The notes beneath the pieces were generated by a model. That model made no database searches. It was not told where the DNA came from and was given only the letters and a program-made list of their open reading frames with translations. Made by a program: the position numbers and the translations under genes. From an uncultured Dehalococcoidia bacterium (GTDB lineage Bacteria; Chloroflexota; Dehalococcoidia; Lucifugimonadales; UBA1123), in the NCBI GenBank assembly GCA_951812505.1, contig CATOSI010000003.1, forward strand, positions 620,001 through 684,000: a stretch of DNA of 64,000 nt, read 5' to 3'. Within the stretch, counting starts at the first letter, position 1, and each line of letters starts with the position of its first letter. Below, in pieces: positions 26,260-34,608 of this stretch.

Positions 26260-27261
26260 ATGGCTGCTGACAGACTAACAGACAAAATTTACGGATGCCT
26301 CCTGGGAGGTCTCATTGGCGACGCAATGGGCGCGCCCACCGAGGGAATGCACTACAGACAGATCATCGAAAGATTCGGACCCGAGGGCGTTACCGACTTC
26401 GAAGGAGTCGGCACCGACGACACCGCCATCAGGGGACAGTTGATTGACGCCATATACAAGAGCGACGGTCATCCGACGGTGGACCACTTCGCGCAGTCGT
26501 TCGCAGACTTCAGAGAGCAGAACAGGCATCTGTGGTTCATCCCAGTGCGGAACGCCTTCCACAAGTTCGACCAGGGAGTGGAGCTGCCTGCCTACGCCGG
26601 GTGGGGCAACATGCAGAGTTCCTCGACCGCCATGGCCATATCTCCAATGGGTATCATCAACGCCTGCAATCCCCGCCAGGCGGCGCTGGAGACCATGGAT
26701 GTGGCATCGTTCATCCACAACGGCCCGTCGGGCTACTGTCGCGACGCCGCCTGCGCGATGGCTGCATCGGTGGCCGCAGCATTCGACGCAGACGCAACGG
26801 TCGAGTCCGTAGTGGATGCAGCTACCAGGTATCTTCTGCCCGTAAGCGCCGGCGAGATCAGGCAGACCATCGCCGCCGCGCTGGACCTGGCCGCCGAGTC
26901 CGAATCATACGAGTTGTTCCGCGAGAGCTACTACGCGCGGTTCCAGCGGACCGTTCTGGCGGACTCGATGGAAACAATCCCCGCGACCCTGGCAATACTG
27001 ACCCTGGCCGGGGGCGACCCTGAGCGCGCGATAACGTGGGGAGCCAACTTCGGGAGAGACGCCGACACAATCGCCACGATGGTCGGAGGCGTGGTAGGTG
27101 CGCTGCACGGCGCGTCGGGTCTGCCGTCCGCGTGGGTAGCCAAGGTGGAGGCAAATGCCGACGTTACCTACAGAGAGGACTCGCAGAGACTGGCGGAGGT
27201 AGTCCGCAGGCGTGTCGAAGAGTCTAAGGCCAGACTGACGGCGCTAGAGTCGCTGGGATAG
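26260..27261 (+). CDS. ADP-ribosylglycohydrolase family protein
   Basis: A 333-residue all-helical protein of the ADP-ribosylglycohydrolase (ARH/DraG) family. The dinuclear metal motifs are GLIGDAMGAPTEGM and EGVGTDDTAIRG near the N-terminus and WGANFGRDADTIATMVGGVV near the C-terminus. Members remove ADP-ribose from arginine or cleave related N-glycosides, including in nucleoside catabolism; the substrate here is unknown. ATG at 26260 has GGAG eight bases upstream, better than an in-frame TTG at 26245. It likely shares a transcript with the preceding dehydrogenase and converges on a small gene whose stop abuts its own. Confidence 0.88.
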   Translation: MAADRLTDKIYGCLLGGLIGDAMGAPTEGMHYRQIIERFGPEGVTDFEGVGTDDTAIRGQLIDAIYKSDGHPTVDHFAQSFADFREQNRHLWFIPVRNAFHKFDQGVELPAYAGWGNMQSSSTAMAISPMGIINACNPRQAALETMDVASFIHNGPSGYCRDAACAMAASVAAAFDADATVESVVDAATRYLLPVSAGEIRQTIAAALDLAAESESYELFRESYYARFQRTVLADSMETIPATLAILTLAGGDPERAITWGANFGRDADTIATMVGGVVGALHGASGLPSAWVAKVEANADVTYREDSQRLAEVVRRRVEESKARLTALESLG

Positions 27262-27660
27262 TCACCTCCGACACATCCGCGGCGCAATGCGGACCAGTGT
27301 CCATGGGCGGTGAATTGAAGGCGTGGCGACGGGATCATCCACTTCGATTCCAGGAGTGACTACGGAACTCCACTCGTTTGCAGAGAGGTCAAACATATCC
27401 ATTCTTATGCCCGTTGCATCCGCTACCAGGCCTACAATACTGTTGCCGTAGGGCGACCAATCTATCGCGACGAGACGACCCTTTACCGGGTGGCGAACAG
27501 CGTCGTCCATAGACACAGCGTTTGATCCTTTGAGGATGATGAACAGATGAATCTCGCTGTTTCCATCCTCATCGCCGCCCCCGGAAACAGCAAGCATCAA
27601 GCCTGAAGGGGACAGGGACATTACACCGGGTATCGGCCCCCACTCAGCGGCAAGTCCCAT
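27262..27660 (-). CDS. Small WD40/TolB-like fragment of unknown function
   Basis: A 132-residue frame that reads like part of a beta-propeller: MSLSPSGLMLAVSGGG, then GRLVAIDWSPYGNSIVGLVA, two blade-like strands with the S-P-x-G turn. Only two or three blades fit, too few for a closed propeller, so it may be a gene remnant or assemble as an oligomer. The start at 27660 has a GAGG-containing site. No signal peptide. Its stop touches the stop of the convergent ADP-ribosylglycohydrolase. Confidence that it is expressed is limited. Confidence 0.45.
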   Translation of the reverse strand: MGLAAEWGPIPGVMSLSPSGLMLAVSGGGDEDGNSEIHLFIILKGSNAVSMDDAVRHPVKGRLVAIDWSPYGNSIVGLVADATGIRMDMFDLSANEWSSVVTPGIEVDDPVATPSIHRPWTLVRIAPRMCRR

Positions 27661-27780
27661 GTTTGACACCTCATCTAAATGGTTCGCAACTTGTTCCGAC
27701 TTGCACCTTGGTATAAACTAGACCGGCCTGCGAGGGCAGGCAGCAATTTCTCATGCTACCCGCATCCTGGAGGAAACTGA

Positions 27781-28944
27781 ATGGCAAACGCCCCCTTGTT
27801 CCCCGTAACGGTCGTTGGGAGTTGGCCCCGGTCCACAGAGCTGATAAGGGCCCTGCGCCGCAAGGAAGCCGGCGAGAGCACCCTGGACGAATTCAACGCT
27901 GTGGCCGACAACGAAGTGTTGGCCTGCATCCGGGCGCAGGAAGAAGCTGGAGTGGACATCATCAGCGACGGAGAGTTACGCCGGGACAACTTCTATTCTT
28001 TCGTCACAGACAAGCTGACCGGAATGCGCCTGATGAAGGTGTCGGAAGTGATGGACTACTCCCGGGACCGAGCCCGAATGGAAGAGATGCTGCGGGCCCT
28101 CGACGTGCCGGCCTTTGCTATCAAGAGCCCCATCGCGGTTGACCGCCTCGGGAAACGACAGGGCCTGGCCCGTGATGAGTTGGCGTTCCTGCGGGAACAC
28201 ACGGACCGGCAAATCAAGATTCCTCTGCCCGGCCCCTACATGCTCACTCGCTCCAGCTGGTTCGAAGGCATCTCCGACGGGGTGTACCCTACCCCCGAAG
28301 ATCTGGCCGCCGACGTGGTGGAGATCCTCAGGGAAGAAATAATCGCCCTGCGCGACCAGGGCTGCGACTTTGTGCAGTTGGACGAGCCCATCCTCAGCCA
28401 GGTGGTGTTCGGCGAGGAAAGCACCGAGACCTTCATGTGCGCCGCCCTGCCCAACCGCCGGGACCCCACAGACGAACTGGAATTTGCGTTGCGGCTGATG
28501 AACGAGACCACGGAAGGAATCACCGGGATCAGGACGGGGGTACACGTGTGCCGCGGCAACTGGAGCAAGCGGGAAGATGTGCTTCTCTCGGGCAACTATG
28601 GGCCGATGCTCCCCTACCTTACCCAGATGAACATAGACCAACTGGTGCTGGAGTGCGCTACACCCAGGGCAGGGGAGATGGAGGTCTTCAAGGAGTACGG
28701 AAACGAGAAGGAAATCGGCCTTGGAGTAGTGAACCCCCGGTCGGACGATATCGAATCGCCGGAGCAGATTGTCGCCAGGGTCAAGGAGCTCCTTCAATAC
28801 TTCGACCCGGACAAGATATACCTCAACCCCGACTGCGGATTCGGCACCTTCGCCGAAAGAAACGTCAACACCCGCGAAATGGCCTTCAAGAAGATGCAGG
28901 TAATCGCCGCCGCCGCCGAACAAGTGCGGGCGGACTATCGGTAG
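27781..28944 (+). CDS. MetE-like (cobalamin-independent methionine synthase C-terminal domain) protein
   Basis: A 387-residue single-domain relative of the MetE catalytic barrel. Landmarks are VTVVGSWPRSTEL, ISDGELRRDNFYSF, FVQLDEPILSQ, the zinc ligands in GVHVCRGN (His, Cys), a Glu in LVLECATPRAGE, and Cys in NPDCGFGTF. It lacks the N-terminal MetE half that binds polyglutamyl folate, so it probably transfers a methyl group from another donor or to another thiol. GGAGG lies before the ATG. First gene of a plausible operon with OsmC and rhodanese proteins, suggesting sulfur chemistry. Confidence 0.87.
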   Translation: MANAPLFPVTVVGSWPRSTELIRALRRKEAGESTLDEFNAVADNEVLACIRAQEEAGVDIISDGELRRDNFYSFVTDKLTGMRLMKVSEVMDYSRDRARMEEMLRALDVPAFAIKSPIAVDRLGKRQGLARDELAFLREHTDRQIKIPLPGPYMLTRSSWFEGISDGVYPTPEDLAADVVEILREEIIALRDQGCDFVQLDEPILSQVVFGEESTETFMCAALPNRRDPTDELEFALRLMNETTEGITGIRTGVHVCRGNWSKREDVLLSGNYGPMLPYLTQMNIDQLVLECATPRAGEMEVFKEYGNEKEIGLGVVNPRSDDIESPEQIVARVKELLQYFDPDKIYLNPDCGFGTFAERNVNTREMAFKKMQVIAAAAEQVRADYR

Positions 28945-29004
28945 CGCTGGGGTTCGGAGTTCTCGACGAATTGCGATCAATCGGCGTTCACAAAGGAGTT
29001 GGAA

Positions 29005-29538
29005 ATGGCTGAAGAGAGAGACCTCAACGGACTGCCCCGTGAAAAGCTGGCCGAAGTCCTGGATTCCTTTCGCGACCCGGACGTATTCAATGCGGTAACC
29101 GGGCCATGGAAGTCGCGGGTGGTTTGGCAGGACGGGATGCGCGCGCGCGCCTACATGCGGAATCACCAGGTTGACATGGACGAGCCCGGCGACCTGACCG
29201 CCACCGACGTCGCCGCCAGCGCCCACGAGCAGCTGCTGTCGGCTATCGGCAGTTGCATGACCGTCGGATTCGTGGTCAACGCCACTAAGCAAGGCGTCCG
29301 CATCCACGACTTGGAAGTGGCCGTGGAAGGGTACTTCGACAACATACGCAAGTGGGCCGGTGTGGAGGACGAGGGCAACCCCGGCTATGGCAGGATTTCG
29401 GCCAAGTGCTTCGTGCGCGCCGACGCCGACCAGGACACCCTGCGGGAAATCTGGCGATTGGCGGTGGAGGGCTCTCCGGTCACCCAGTCGGTAGCCAACT
29501 CAACCTCCGTCGAGACCGACTTTGAAGCGGTCGGTTGA
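29005..29538 (+). CDS. OsmC-family protein lacking the second active-site cysteine
   Basis: A 177-residue OsmC/Ohr-like protein. The N-terminal catalytic Cys is present in LLSAIGSCMTVGFV. The second Cys, normally in a CPVSNTL-type motif at the start of the last helix, is Ser here (EGSPVTQSVANST). Without the pair it may not work as a thiol peroxidase and could instead bind or transfer a group through one thiol. ATG 29005 follows AAGGAG. Its stop codon shares one base with the start of the rhodanese gene, so translation is coupled. Confidence 0.83.
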   Translation: MAEERDLNGLPREKLAEVLDSFRDPDVFNAVTGPWKSRVVWQDGMRARAYMRNHQVDMDEPGDLTATDVAASAHEQLLSAIGSCMTVGFVVNATKQGVRIHDLEVAVEGYFDNIRKWAGVEDEGNPGYGRISAKCFVRADADQDTLREIWRLAVEGSPVTQSVANSTSVETDFEAVG

Positions 29539-30311
29539 TGGTAACGTTTGTTTCCGCGGATTGGGTTTCTGAACATATCAACCGGCCTGGATACCTGATA
29601 ATTGACCCCCGCTCAGCCATGCGCTACTTGATGGGCCATTTGAGAGGGGCGGTCAACGTCCCTTTCAAGAAATTGCAGGGGATGGACGGACGTATTGGCC
29701 AGCCGGAGCAGCTTGCTGCTGCCTTTGGGGAAGCAGGGCTGGGCGACGGCGTTACCCCTGTGCTCTACGACCATCAGGATGGACGCAACGCCGCCATGGC
29801 GGCTTGGGTCCTGGAATACCTGGGCCGAAACGACGTTTACGTGATGGACATGCTGTTCGAAGCCTGGAAGGAAGAGGGCCGGGAGGTCCTCTACCGACCT
29901 GTTCCAACGGAGCCTAGAACTTTTACACCTCGCCTCAATCCGTCAGTGCGGGTTACGATGAACGACTTGGCCACTCAAGGCGGATCGAAGCTCTTGGATA
30001 CACGTACCCCGGAAGAGTATCTTGGACAGACAGAGATGGACCATCGCCCCGGGCGCATTCCCGGTGCCGTCAACGTGCCCCACTCCGAGATGACCGGCGC
30101 CGGAGGAAGACTGCTCATCGAGCCGGACCTGTTGCATCGGCGGCTGGCGGCGGCCGGCATTACGTCCGGCGATGAGGTCGTGGCATATTGCCGCAGCGGG
30201 GTCCGGGCTTCACTAGCTTACCTCTCCATGCAGCAGGCCGGGTACGATATCCGACTCTACGACGGCTCCTACGCGGAGTGGATGGACAGCGGTCACTCAG
30301 TGGAAATCTAA
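29538..30311 (+). CDS. Two-domain rhodanese (thiosulfate/mercaptopyruvate sulfurtransferase type)
   Basis: A 257-residue tandem rhodanese. The N-terminal domain (LIIDPRSAMRYLMGHLRGAV) has YDHQDGRNAA in place of the active loop and is inactive. The C-terminal domain carries the catalytic Cys in VVAYCRSGVRASLAYL. It would move sulfane sulfur from thiosulfate or mercaptopyruvate to a thiol acceptor. ATG 29538 overlaps the OsmC stop (TGATG). Placement after MetE-like and OsmC genes supports a shared role in organic-sulfur metabolism, but the substrate is not known. Confidence 0.9.
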   Translation: MVTFVSADWVSEHINRPGYLIIDPRSAMRYLMGHLRGAVNVPFKKLQGMDGRIGQPEQLAAAFGEAGLGDGVTPVLYDHQDGRNAAMAAWVLEYLGRNDVYVMDMLFEAWKEEGREVLYRPVPTEPRTFTPRLNPSVRVTMNDLATQGGSKLLDTRTPEEYLGQTEMDHRPGRIPGAVNVPHSEMTGAGGRLLIEPDLLHRRLAAAGITSGDEVVAYCRSGVRASLAYLSMQQAGYDIRLYDGSYAEWMDSGHSVEI

Positions 30312-30631
30312 CTTTCCTGGCCTGAAACCTCTCCTGCGGCACAATCAGAGCGACTCACGGATCCGGTTTTCGCTGATCCACGTCAACTATTTTGGCCGGC
30401 GCGTTGCCTCAAGAGTATCCAGTACCACACCCATATGAAGGTGCCATATTCCAATACGCATTCGTCATTCCTGCGAAGGCGGGAATCCAGTGCAGCTACT
30501 ACTGACTGAATCGTTTCCACCCACCATTTTTGTGATGCTTCCCCACCATACAATTATGCAGTTCACCGACTTTTGTGGTATGGTTCGGGCTGAACTATCT
30601 AGCATCCCAGAATTCTTTAAGGAAAAGAACC
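30312..30631. other. Intergenic region with one dispersed repeat
   Basis: About 320 bases between the rhodanese and GPP34 genes. Apart from the hairpin repeat at 30463-30490, I see no gene, terminator or RNA in it. Confidence 0.5.
30463..30490. repeat. Dispersed hairpin repeat, copy 2
   Basis: GTCATTCCTGCGAAGGCGGG followed by AATCCAG, a variant of the intergenic hairpin repeat, about 140 bases upstream of the GPP34 gene. Confidence 0.65.
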
Positions 30632-31285
30632 ATGTTGCGATTTGTTGAGGAAATTCTTCTACTTCTCCTGCACGACGAAGATGGCAGATTCATTAGCGTC
30701 CCGAGTTGGTCCTTAGACTACGCTATCGCCGGTGGCGTGCTGATGGAACTGGCTATGGAAAATCGCATAGACACCGACCTCGAAAACCTTGTCCTGATAG
30801 ACTCCACTCCAACCGGAGACAGCCTCCTGGACCCGACCCTCGCAGAAATCGCCGCGGCAGACGAAAGCCGCGACACCCGCTTCTGGGTCGAACACACAGC
30901 CAGGCGCTCCCACGAAATCCAGGAAGAAGCCCTGTCGCGACTAGTAAAAGTAGGTATCCTCGAACGCGAGGACGACCGCTTCCTATGGGTCTTTAGGTCC
31001 AGACGCTACCCCATAATAGACGGCGCCGCCGAGCGTGAGGTCAAGCTGCGCATAATGGGCGTACTCTTCAGCGACGAGATACCGTCCCCACGCGACGTTA
31101 TGATCATCTGCCTCGCCGACGCCTGCGACATCTTCAGCAGATTGCTGTCCCGCCAGGAACTCAACAGGGCATCCCCCAGAATCTCCCAGGTCGCCCGACT
31201 AGACCTCATTGGACAGGCTATGTCCCAGGCCATCTACGATATCCAGGTCTCCGTCGCCGCCTCCGCCCACGGCCACATGGTATAA
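30632..31285 (+). CDS. GPP34 (GOLPH3/VPS74-like) family protein
   Basis: A 217-residue helical protein of the GPP34 family. The N-terminal FVEEILLLLLHDEDGRF and YAIAGGVLMELAMENRID are the family signature; the middle contains LSRLVKVGILEREDDRFLW. In eukaryotes GOLPH3 binds phosphatidylinositol-4-phosphate at the Golgi; bacterial members are common in Actinomycetota but their job is unknown. ATG 30632 follows AAGGA by eight bases, which decides it over an ATG at 30575. It stands alone between two gaps. Confidence 0.82.
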   Translation: MLRFVEEILLLLLHDEDGRFISVPSWSLDYAIAGGVLMELAMENRIDTDLENLVLIDSTPTGDSLLDPTLAEIAAADESRDTRFWVEHTARRSHEIQEEALSRLVKVGILEREDDRFLWVFRSRRYPIIDGAAEREVKLRIMGVLFSDEIPSPRDVMIICLADACDIFSRLLSRQELNRASPRISQVARLDLIGQAMSQAIYDIQVSVAASAHGHMV

Positions 31286-31509
31286 ACCGAAGAGCAAATC
31301 CGTCCCACAACTTGCCCGCAGTTGCGCCGTTGCCTATATAAGTGCGCCGAATCAGATTGCAGGACTCAGACGAATCCTCCTGACTAAGACTGGACGCACC
31401 TTACGATCAAGCGCGGACTTGGAATCCTAGACTCTCTGTATTATCATCTCCCCGAATCCACACGTGACAGCATGAACCGATGCGTCCCGTCCACCATAGG
31501 AGATGAAAC

Positions 31510-31920
31510 ATGGTAAAGCAGGGAGTGATACCCGACGACCTCACAAGACCCTTCTGGGAAGCCGCCAGCGAGGGCCGACTCGTTATCCAGAAATGCGCCG
31601 ACTGTGATCGGCTTCAGAATCCGCCTCTGCCCGCCTGCTCCCAGTGCGGATCCGGAGATAGCCTCGAATGGAAGCAGATGAGCGGACGCGGCAAGATATA
31701 CAACTACTGCGTGGTGTACGACACCCCGGTCGCCTCTCTCCATGAGGATCAACCCTTCAACCTTGCTGTCGTCACTCTGGACGACGACCCGGGCATCCAG
31801 ATGTACTCTCACCTGCCCGGCACCCCGGTTGACGATGTTCCAGTAGGCGCGGCGGTCGAGGTCATATTCGAGCCGACCGCCAACGGACAGGTCGTGCCCG
31901 AGTGGCAGGTGGTAACCTGA
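31510..31920 (+). CDS. DUF35 zinc-ribbon/OB-fold protein (thiolase partner)
   Basis: A 136-residue protein with a rubredoxin-like zinc ribbon (KCADCDRLQNPPLPACSQCG, four Cys) followed by an OB-fold (GRGKIYNYCVVYDTP, YSHLPGTPVDDVPVGAAVEV). Such DUF35 proteins form complexes with thiolases or HMG-CoA synthase and are thought to channel acyl-CoA. The next gene is a thiolase-like protein in the same direction, 200 bases on, which fits. The ATG at 31510 follows a weak GGAG. Confidence 0.88.
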   Translation: MVKQGVIPDDLTRPFWEAASEGRLVIQKCADCDRLQNPPLPACSQCGSGDSLEWKQMSGRGKIYNYCVVYDTPVASLHEDQPFNLAVVTLDDDPGIQMYSHLPGTPVDDVPVGAAVEVIFEPTANGQVVPEWQVVT

Positions 31921-31978
31921 CCGCGCGATCCGAATCCCGCCTACGAACCTGTATCAACCTGGTCGGTCTGCCCCCGGA

Positions 31979-32006
31979 TCGTCATTCCCGCTTTCGCGGG
32001 AATCCA
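31979..32006. repeat. Dispersed hairpin repeat, copy 3
   Basis: TCGTCATTCCCGCTTTCGCG followed by GGAATCCA, a nearly perfect inverted repeat in the gap between the DUF35 and thiolase genes. It could form a hairpin in a shared transcript. Confidence 0.75.
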
Positions 32007-32120
32007 TAGCGTTCACGGAGGCTCTAATTGCACCCACTGACCAAACTGGTACAGATTCCCTACCCATCCTGAAGAATCCTATAATCCCGCAAATCCTGAT
32101 TCAGACAATAGGAGCGAGCC

Positions 32121-33452
32121 ATGACAACGATAGACGCGCCGGAGTCCATGTACAGATCCGTCGAGGGACTCGGAGTTTGGGAACACAGAGGAAAAGTAGC
32201 CGCCGTGGGTGTCGGACACTCCCCCACATCGCGCCGCTGGGACGGCAGACCCGAGACCACCGTCGGCGCCGACAGCATCCTGTCCATGAGGAATGCTATG
32301 GAAGACGCCGGTGTCTCCCCCGACCAGGTTGATGGGCTTGTCATAGTCCCCGTCACCACCACCGGAGCCCACTGGCCGGAGGACGTTCCACTGCCCATGG
32401 ACGTTATCAACTCCTTCAACCGGACAGACGATCCGCTCGACGGTGTAGGCCAGCTCAGCGCCGACTGGCTGGAACTGAACATGCCCGAACTCACCAACGT
32501 CAAATTCAAGATGCACGCGCCCGGCTGCATGTCTGCCGCCATAGTCACAGCCGCCCAGGCCATAGGCGACGGACTCGCCGAAACCTGCCTCGTCGTCAAG
32601 GGATGGCACAACCTCGAAGGCCGCTACAACCACGGTGGTCTCAGCGCCGCTGATCCAGTACCGGGAACGGTTGCTATCGGCCCGGGACGCACCCTCTGGG
32701 GACCGCCCGGATGCTACGGCACAGCCCTCCAGTTCGCACAGTACTGCCACAAATACGGCAAGAACCACGACATGATGGCCCCCTTCATGCAGAATTCGAG
32801 GCGAAACGGCCTCATGTTCCCCGAAGGTTACTGGTACCAGCATCGGCCCGAGGAGCTTCCCCCCGAGGACTACCTCTCCTCCCGCTGGATAGCCAAGCCC
32901 GCAAACCTGTTCGACAACGACATTCCGATAATGTGCTCTGCCGCATACCTCTTCACAACCGCAGAACGCGCGCAGGACATGAAACACAAGCCCGTCTATA
33001 TCCTCGGACACGCCTCTAGCAGGGGAACGCCCCGTAGCATCACCCCCACCCTGGAGGAGGTCGAGGACGAGACCGCCAGCACCGGCAGAAAGATATACGA
33101 GTCCGCCGGCATCACCGCCGACGATCTCTCGTTCGAGAACATGTACGACGGCTTCGCCCAGTTCCACCAGTTCCACATCGAGGGACTCGGCTACCGCGGC
33201 ATGGGCTTCGGCGACGCGCTCGACTTCTACCAGACCGACATCAGCATCGAGGGGCCGAACCCCATCTCTCCAAGCGGAGGCAACATCGGCAGCGGACGCA
33301 GCCGATTCTGGATGCACACCGACTCCATCCAGCAGCTTCAGGGCCGCGCCGGAGCCCGACAGGTAACCGGAGTCAAGCTCGAGGTAGCCGTCTCAGGCGG
33401 CCCCATGCCACTCGGAGGCAACTTCACCGTCTGGAGCGCCACTCCGGACTAG
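32121..33452 (+). CDS. Thiolase-like protein (SCP2-thiolase group), atypical active site
   Basis: A 443-residue thiolase-fold protein. Recognisable segments are AAVGVGHSPTSRRWDG, the nucleophile region HAPGCMSAAIVTAAQAIGDG, and the glycine-rich ISPSGGNIGSGRSRFW near the C-terminus. The His motif of thiolases is replaced by ENMYDGFAQFHQF, and the final Cys of the CxG motif is absent (SGGPMPLGGN). It may condense or cleave an unusual acyl-CoA, or act only as a scaffold for its DUF35 partner. ATG 32121 follows a GAGCGAG site. The next gene begins two bases after its stop. Confidence 0.82.
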   Translation: MTTIDAPESMYRSVEGLGVWEHRGKVAAVGVGHSPTSRRWDGRPETTVGADSILSMRNAMEDAGVSPDQVDGLVIVPVTTTGAHWPEDVPLPMDVINSFNRTDDPLDGVGQLSADWLELNMPELTNVKFKMHAPGCMSAAIVTAAQAIGDGLAETCLVVKGWHNLEGRYNHGGLSAADPVPGTVAIGPGRTLWGPPGCYGTALQFAQYCHKYGKNHDMMAPFMQNSRRNGLMFPEGYWYQHRPEELPPEDYLSSRWIAKPANLFDNDIPIMCSAAYLFTTAERAQDMKHKPVYILGHASSRGTPRSITPTLEEVEDETASTGRKIYESAGITADDLSFENMYDGFAQFHQFHIEGLGYRGMGFGDALDFYQTDISIEGPNPISPSGGNIGSGRSRFWMHTDSIQQLQGRAGARQVTGVKLEVAVSGGPMPLGGNFTVWSATPD

Positions 33453-33453
33453 A

Positions 33454-33882
33454 ATGGCAAGGACAGAGGAAAGAACCCGCTCCGCTCGCGAGTCGTTCCT
33501 GAGCGCGGATGCCGAATGGTGGTCCATAACCTTCTGGCTATTCATCGCACAGTTGGCGCTGGAAGCCGTTGTGGTAGGATTAGATGAGCGCTCTCGCCTG
33601 TCGGCCATGGGACTGGTCGAACAGGCGAGATTCATCCGCACTGAGATAGCCGACGACATTCTAATCTCGGTAGTCATAGCCATAGCGCTAGTTGATTTAT
33701 GGAGGTACACATTGATTACCGCGGGATGGTTGCAAAGACGCATAGAGAGACGTGAAGCGAAAAGGCTGGATGAAGCCCGTGCCGAGGGCCGTGAAGAAGT
33801 GCTTGCCGTGCTTGATGAGGAAGCGCGTAAAGACGCCGAACGCAAACTCAACCTCAACGGCAATTCAGATCCTAAGGACTAA
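33454..33882 (+). CDS. Small membrane/coiled-coil protein of unknown function
   Basis: A 142-residue protein. Two hydrophobic helices (WSITFWLFIAQLALEAVVVG and DDILISVVIAIALVDLW) are followed by a long charged helix (RRIERREAKRLDEARAEGRE) likely to form a coiled coil in the cytoplasm. I do not recognise a family. It begins two bases after the thiolase stop, so it is probably in the same transcript, and is followed by a HAD-like gene. Confidence 0.6.
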   Translation: MARTEERTRSARESFLSADAEWWSITFWLFIAQLALEAVVVGLDERSRLSAMGLVEQARFIRTEIADDILISVVIAIALVDLWRYTLITAGWLQRRIERREAKRLDEARAEGREEVLAVLDEEARKDAERKLNLNGNSDPKD

Positions 33883-33900
33883 CGGAGAGGAAAAACCAAC

Positions 33901-34272
33901 TTGCCAATACTCATCAGCTTCGACATAGACGGCACACTCGAAGTCGGCGACCCGCCCGGCGAACTCACCATGGACATGGTGCGTATCGCCAAATCCAAGG
34001 GCATCATCATCGGCAGCTGCTCCGACCGGATCGCCAGCTCACAGCGCAGAATATGGGACGAACACGACATACAGGCGGACTTCATCTGCGTCAAGGGAAG
34101 CCCCATGGAAGAACTTCGCCTGGAGTATATGAAAACCAAGTTCGACGCCGAAGAATACTGGCACATCGGCGACCGCGAAGACCTCGACCGCCAGATGGCC
34201 CTCCGCTGCGGCTTCCAATTCCTCTGGCCCCACGAAGCCGCCGCAAAGAACTGGTTCGAGCCGTCAGACTAA
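33901..34272 (+). CDS. Small HAD-like hydrolase
   Basis: A 123-residue protein with the HAD motifs in reduced form: motif I ISFDIDGTLEVGD (nucleophile Asp and acid-base Asp), motif II IIIGSCSDR, and motif IV HIGDREDLDRQMALRCG. There is no cap domain. It would dephosphorylate a small molecule, though the short length suggests a polynucleotide-kinase-3'-phosphatase-like or minimal phosphatase role. The start is TTG 33901 with GGAGAGG upstream; no ATG gives motif I. It follows the small membrane protein by 18 bases. Confidence 0.75.
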   Translation: MPILISFDIDGTLEVGDPPGELTMDMVRIAKSKGIIIGSCSDRIASSQRRIWDEHDIQADFICVKGSPMEELRLEYMKTKFDAEEYWHIGDREDLDRQMALRCGFQFLWPHEAAAKNWFEPSD

Positions 34273-34294
34273 CACATATCCAAAGGAGTCCCCA

Positions 34295-34582
34295 ATGCCA
34301 GCCTACGTAATAGCCGACGTCGAAGTGACCGACCCCGAACTCTTCGCCGAGTACCGCGAACTGGTTGAGCCGACCGTCAACGCCTTCGGCGGCAGATACA
34401 TCGCGCGAGGCGGTCAGACCCGGCTTCTCGAAGGCGACCGCGCCCCCAACCGCACCGTCATCATAGAATTTCCCAGCATGGAACAGGCCGAGGCCTGGCA
34501 CAACTCCGACGAGTACGCCCACCCGAAAGATATGCGCATTCGCTCCACCAACAGCCACGTCATCATCGTCGAGGGCCTTTAG
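34295..34582 (+). CDS. DUF1330 protein
   Basis: A 95-residue single-domain DUF1330 protein (ferredoxin-like dimeric alpha-beta barrel group). The family blocks are YVIADVEVTDPELFAEYREL, GGRYIARGGQTRLLEGD and RTVIIEFPSMEQAEAWHNS. Function is unknown; related folds act as small monooxygenases or isomerases. AAAGGAG precedes ATG 34295. It is the last gene of a same-strand run from the thiolase and converges with the ThDP enzyme. Confidence 0.88.
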   Translation: MPAYVIADVEVTDPELFAEYRELVEPTVNAFGGRYIARGGQTRLLEGDRAPNRTVIIEFPSMEQAEAWHNSDEYAHPKDMRIRSTNSHVIIVEGL

Positions 34583-34608
34583 CGTTTCCGAGACTAGAGA
34601 GGATCGTC

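Noticed and set aside
27670..27780. Riboswitch before the MetE-like gene
   Set aside because: Only a small GCCTGC/GCAGGC hairpin is present; no SAM or cobalamin riboswitch core was seen.
27976..29307. 443-codon frame on the minus strand
   Set aside because: Antisense of the MetE-like and OsmC genes, which have clear family motifs.
32079..33317. 412-codon frame on the minus strand
   Set aside because: Antisense of the thiolase-like gene.
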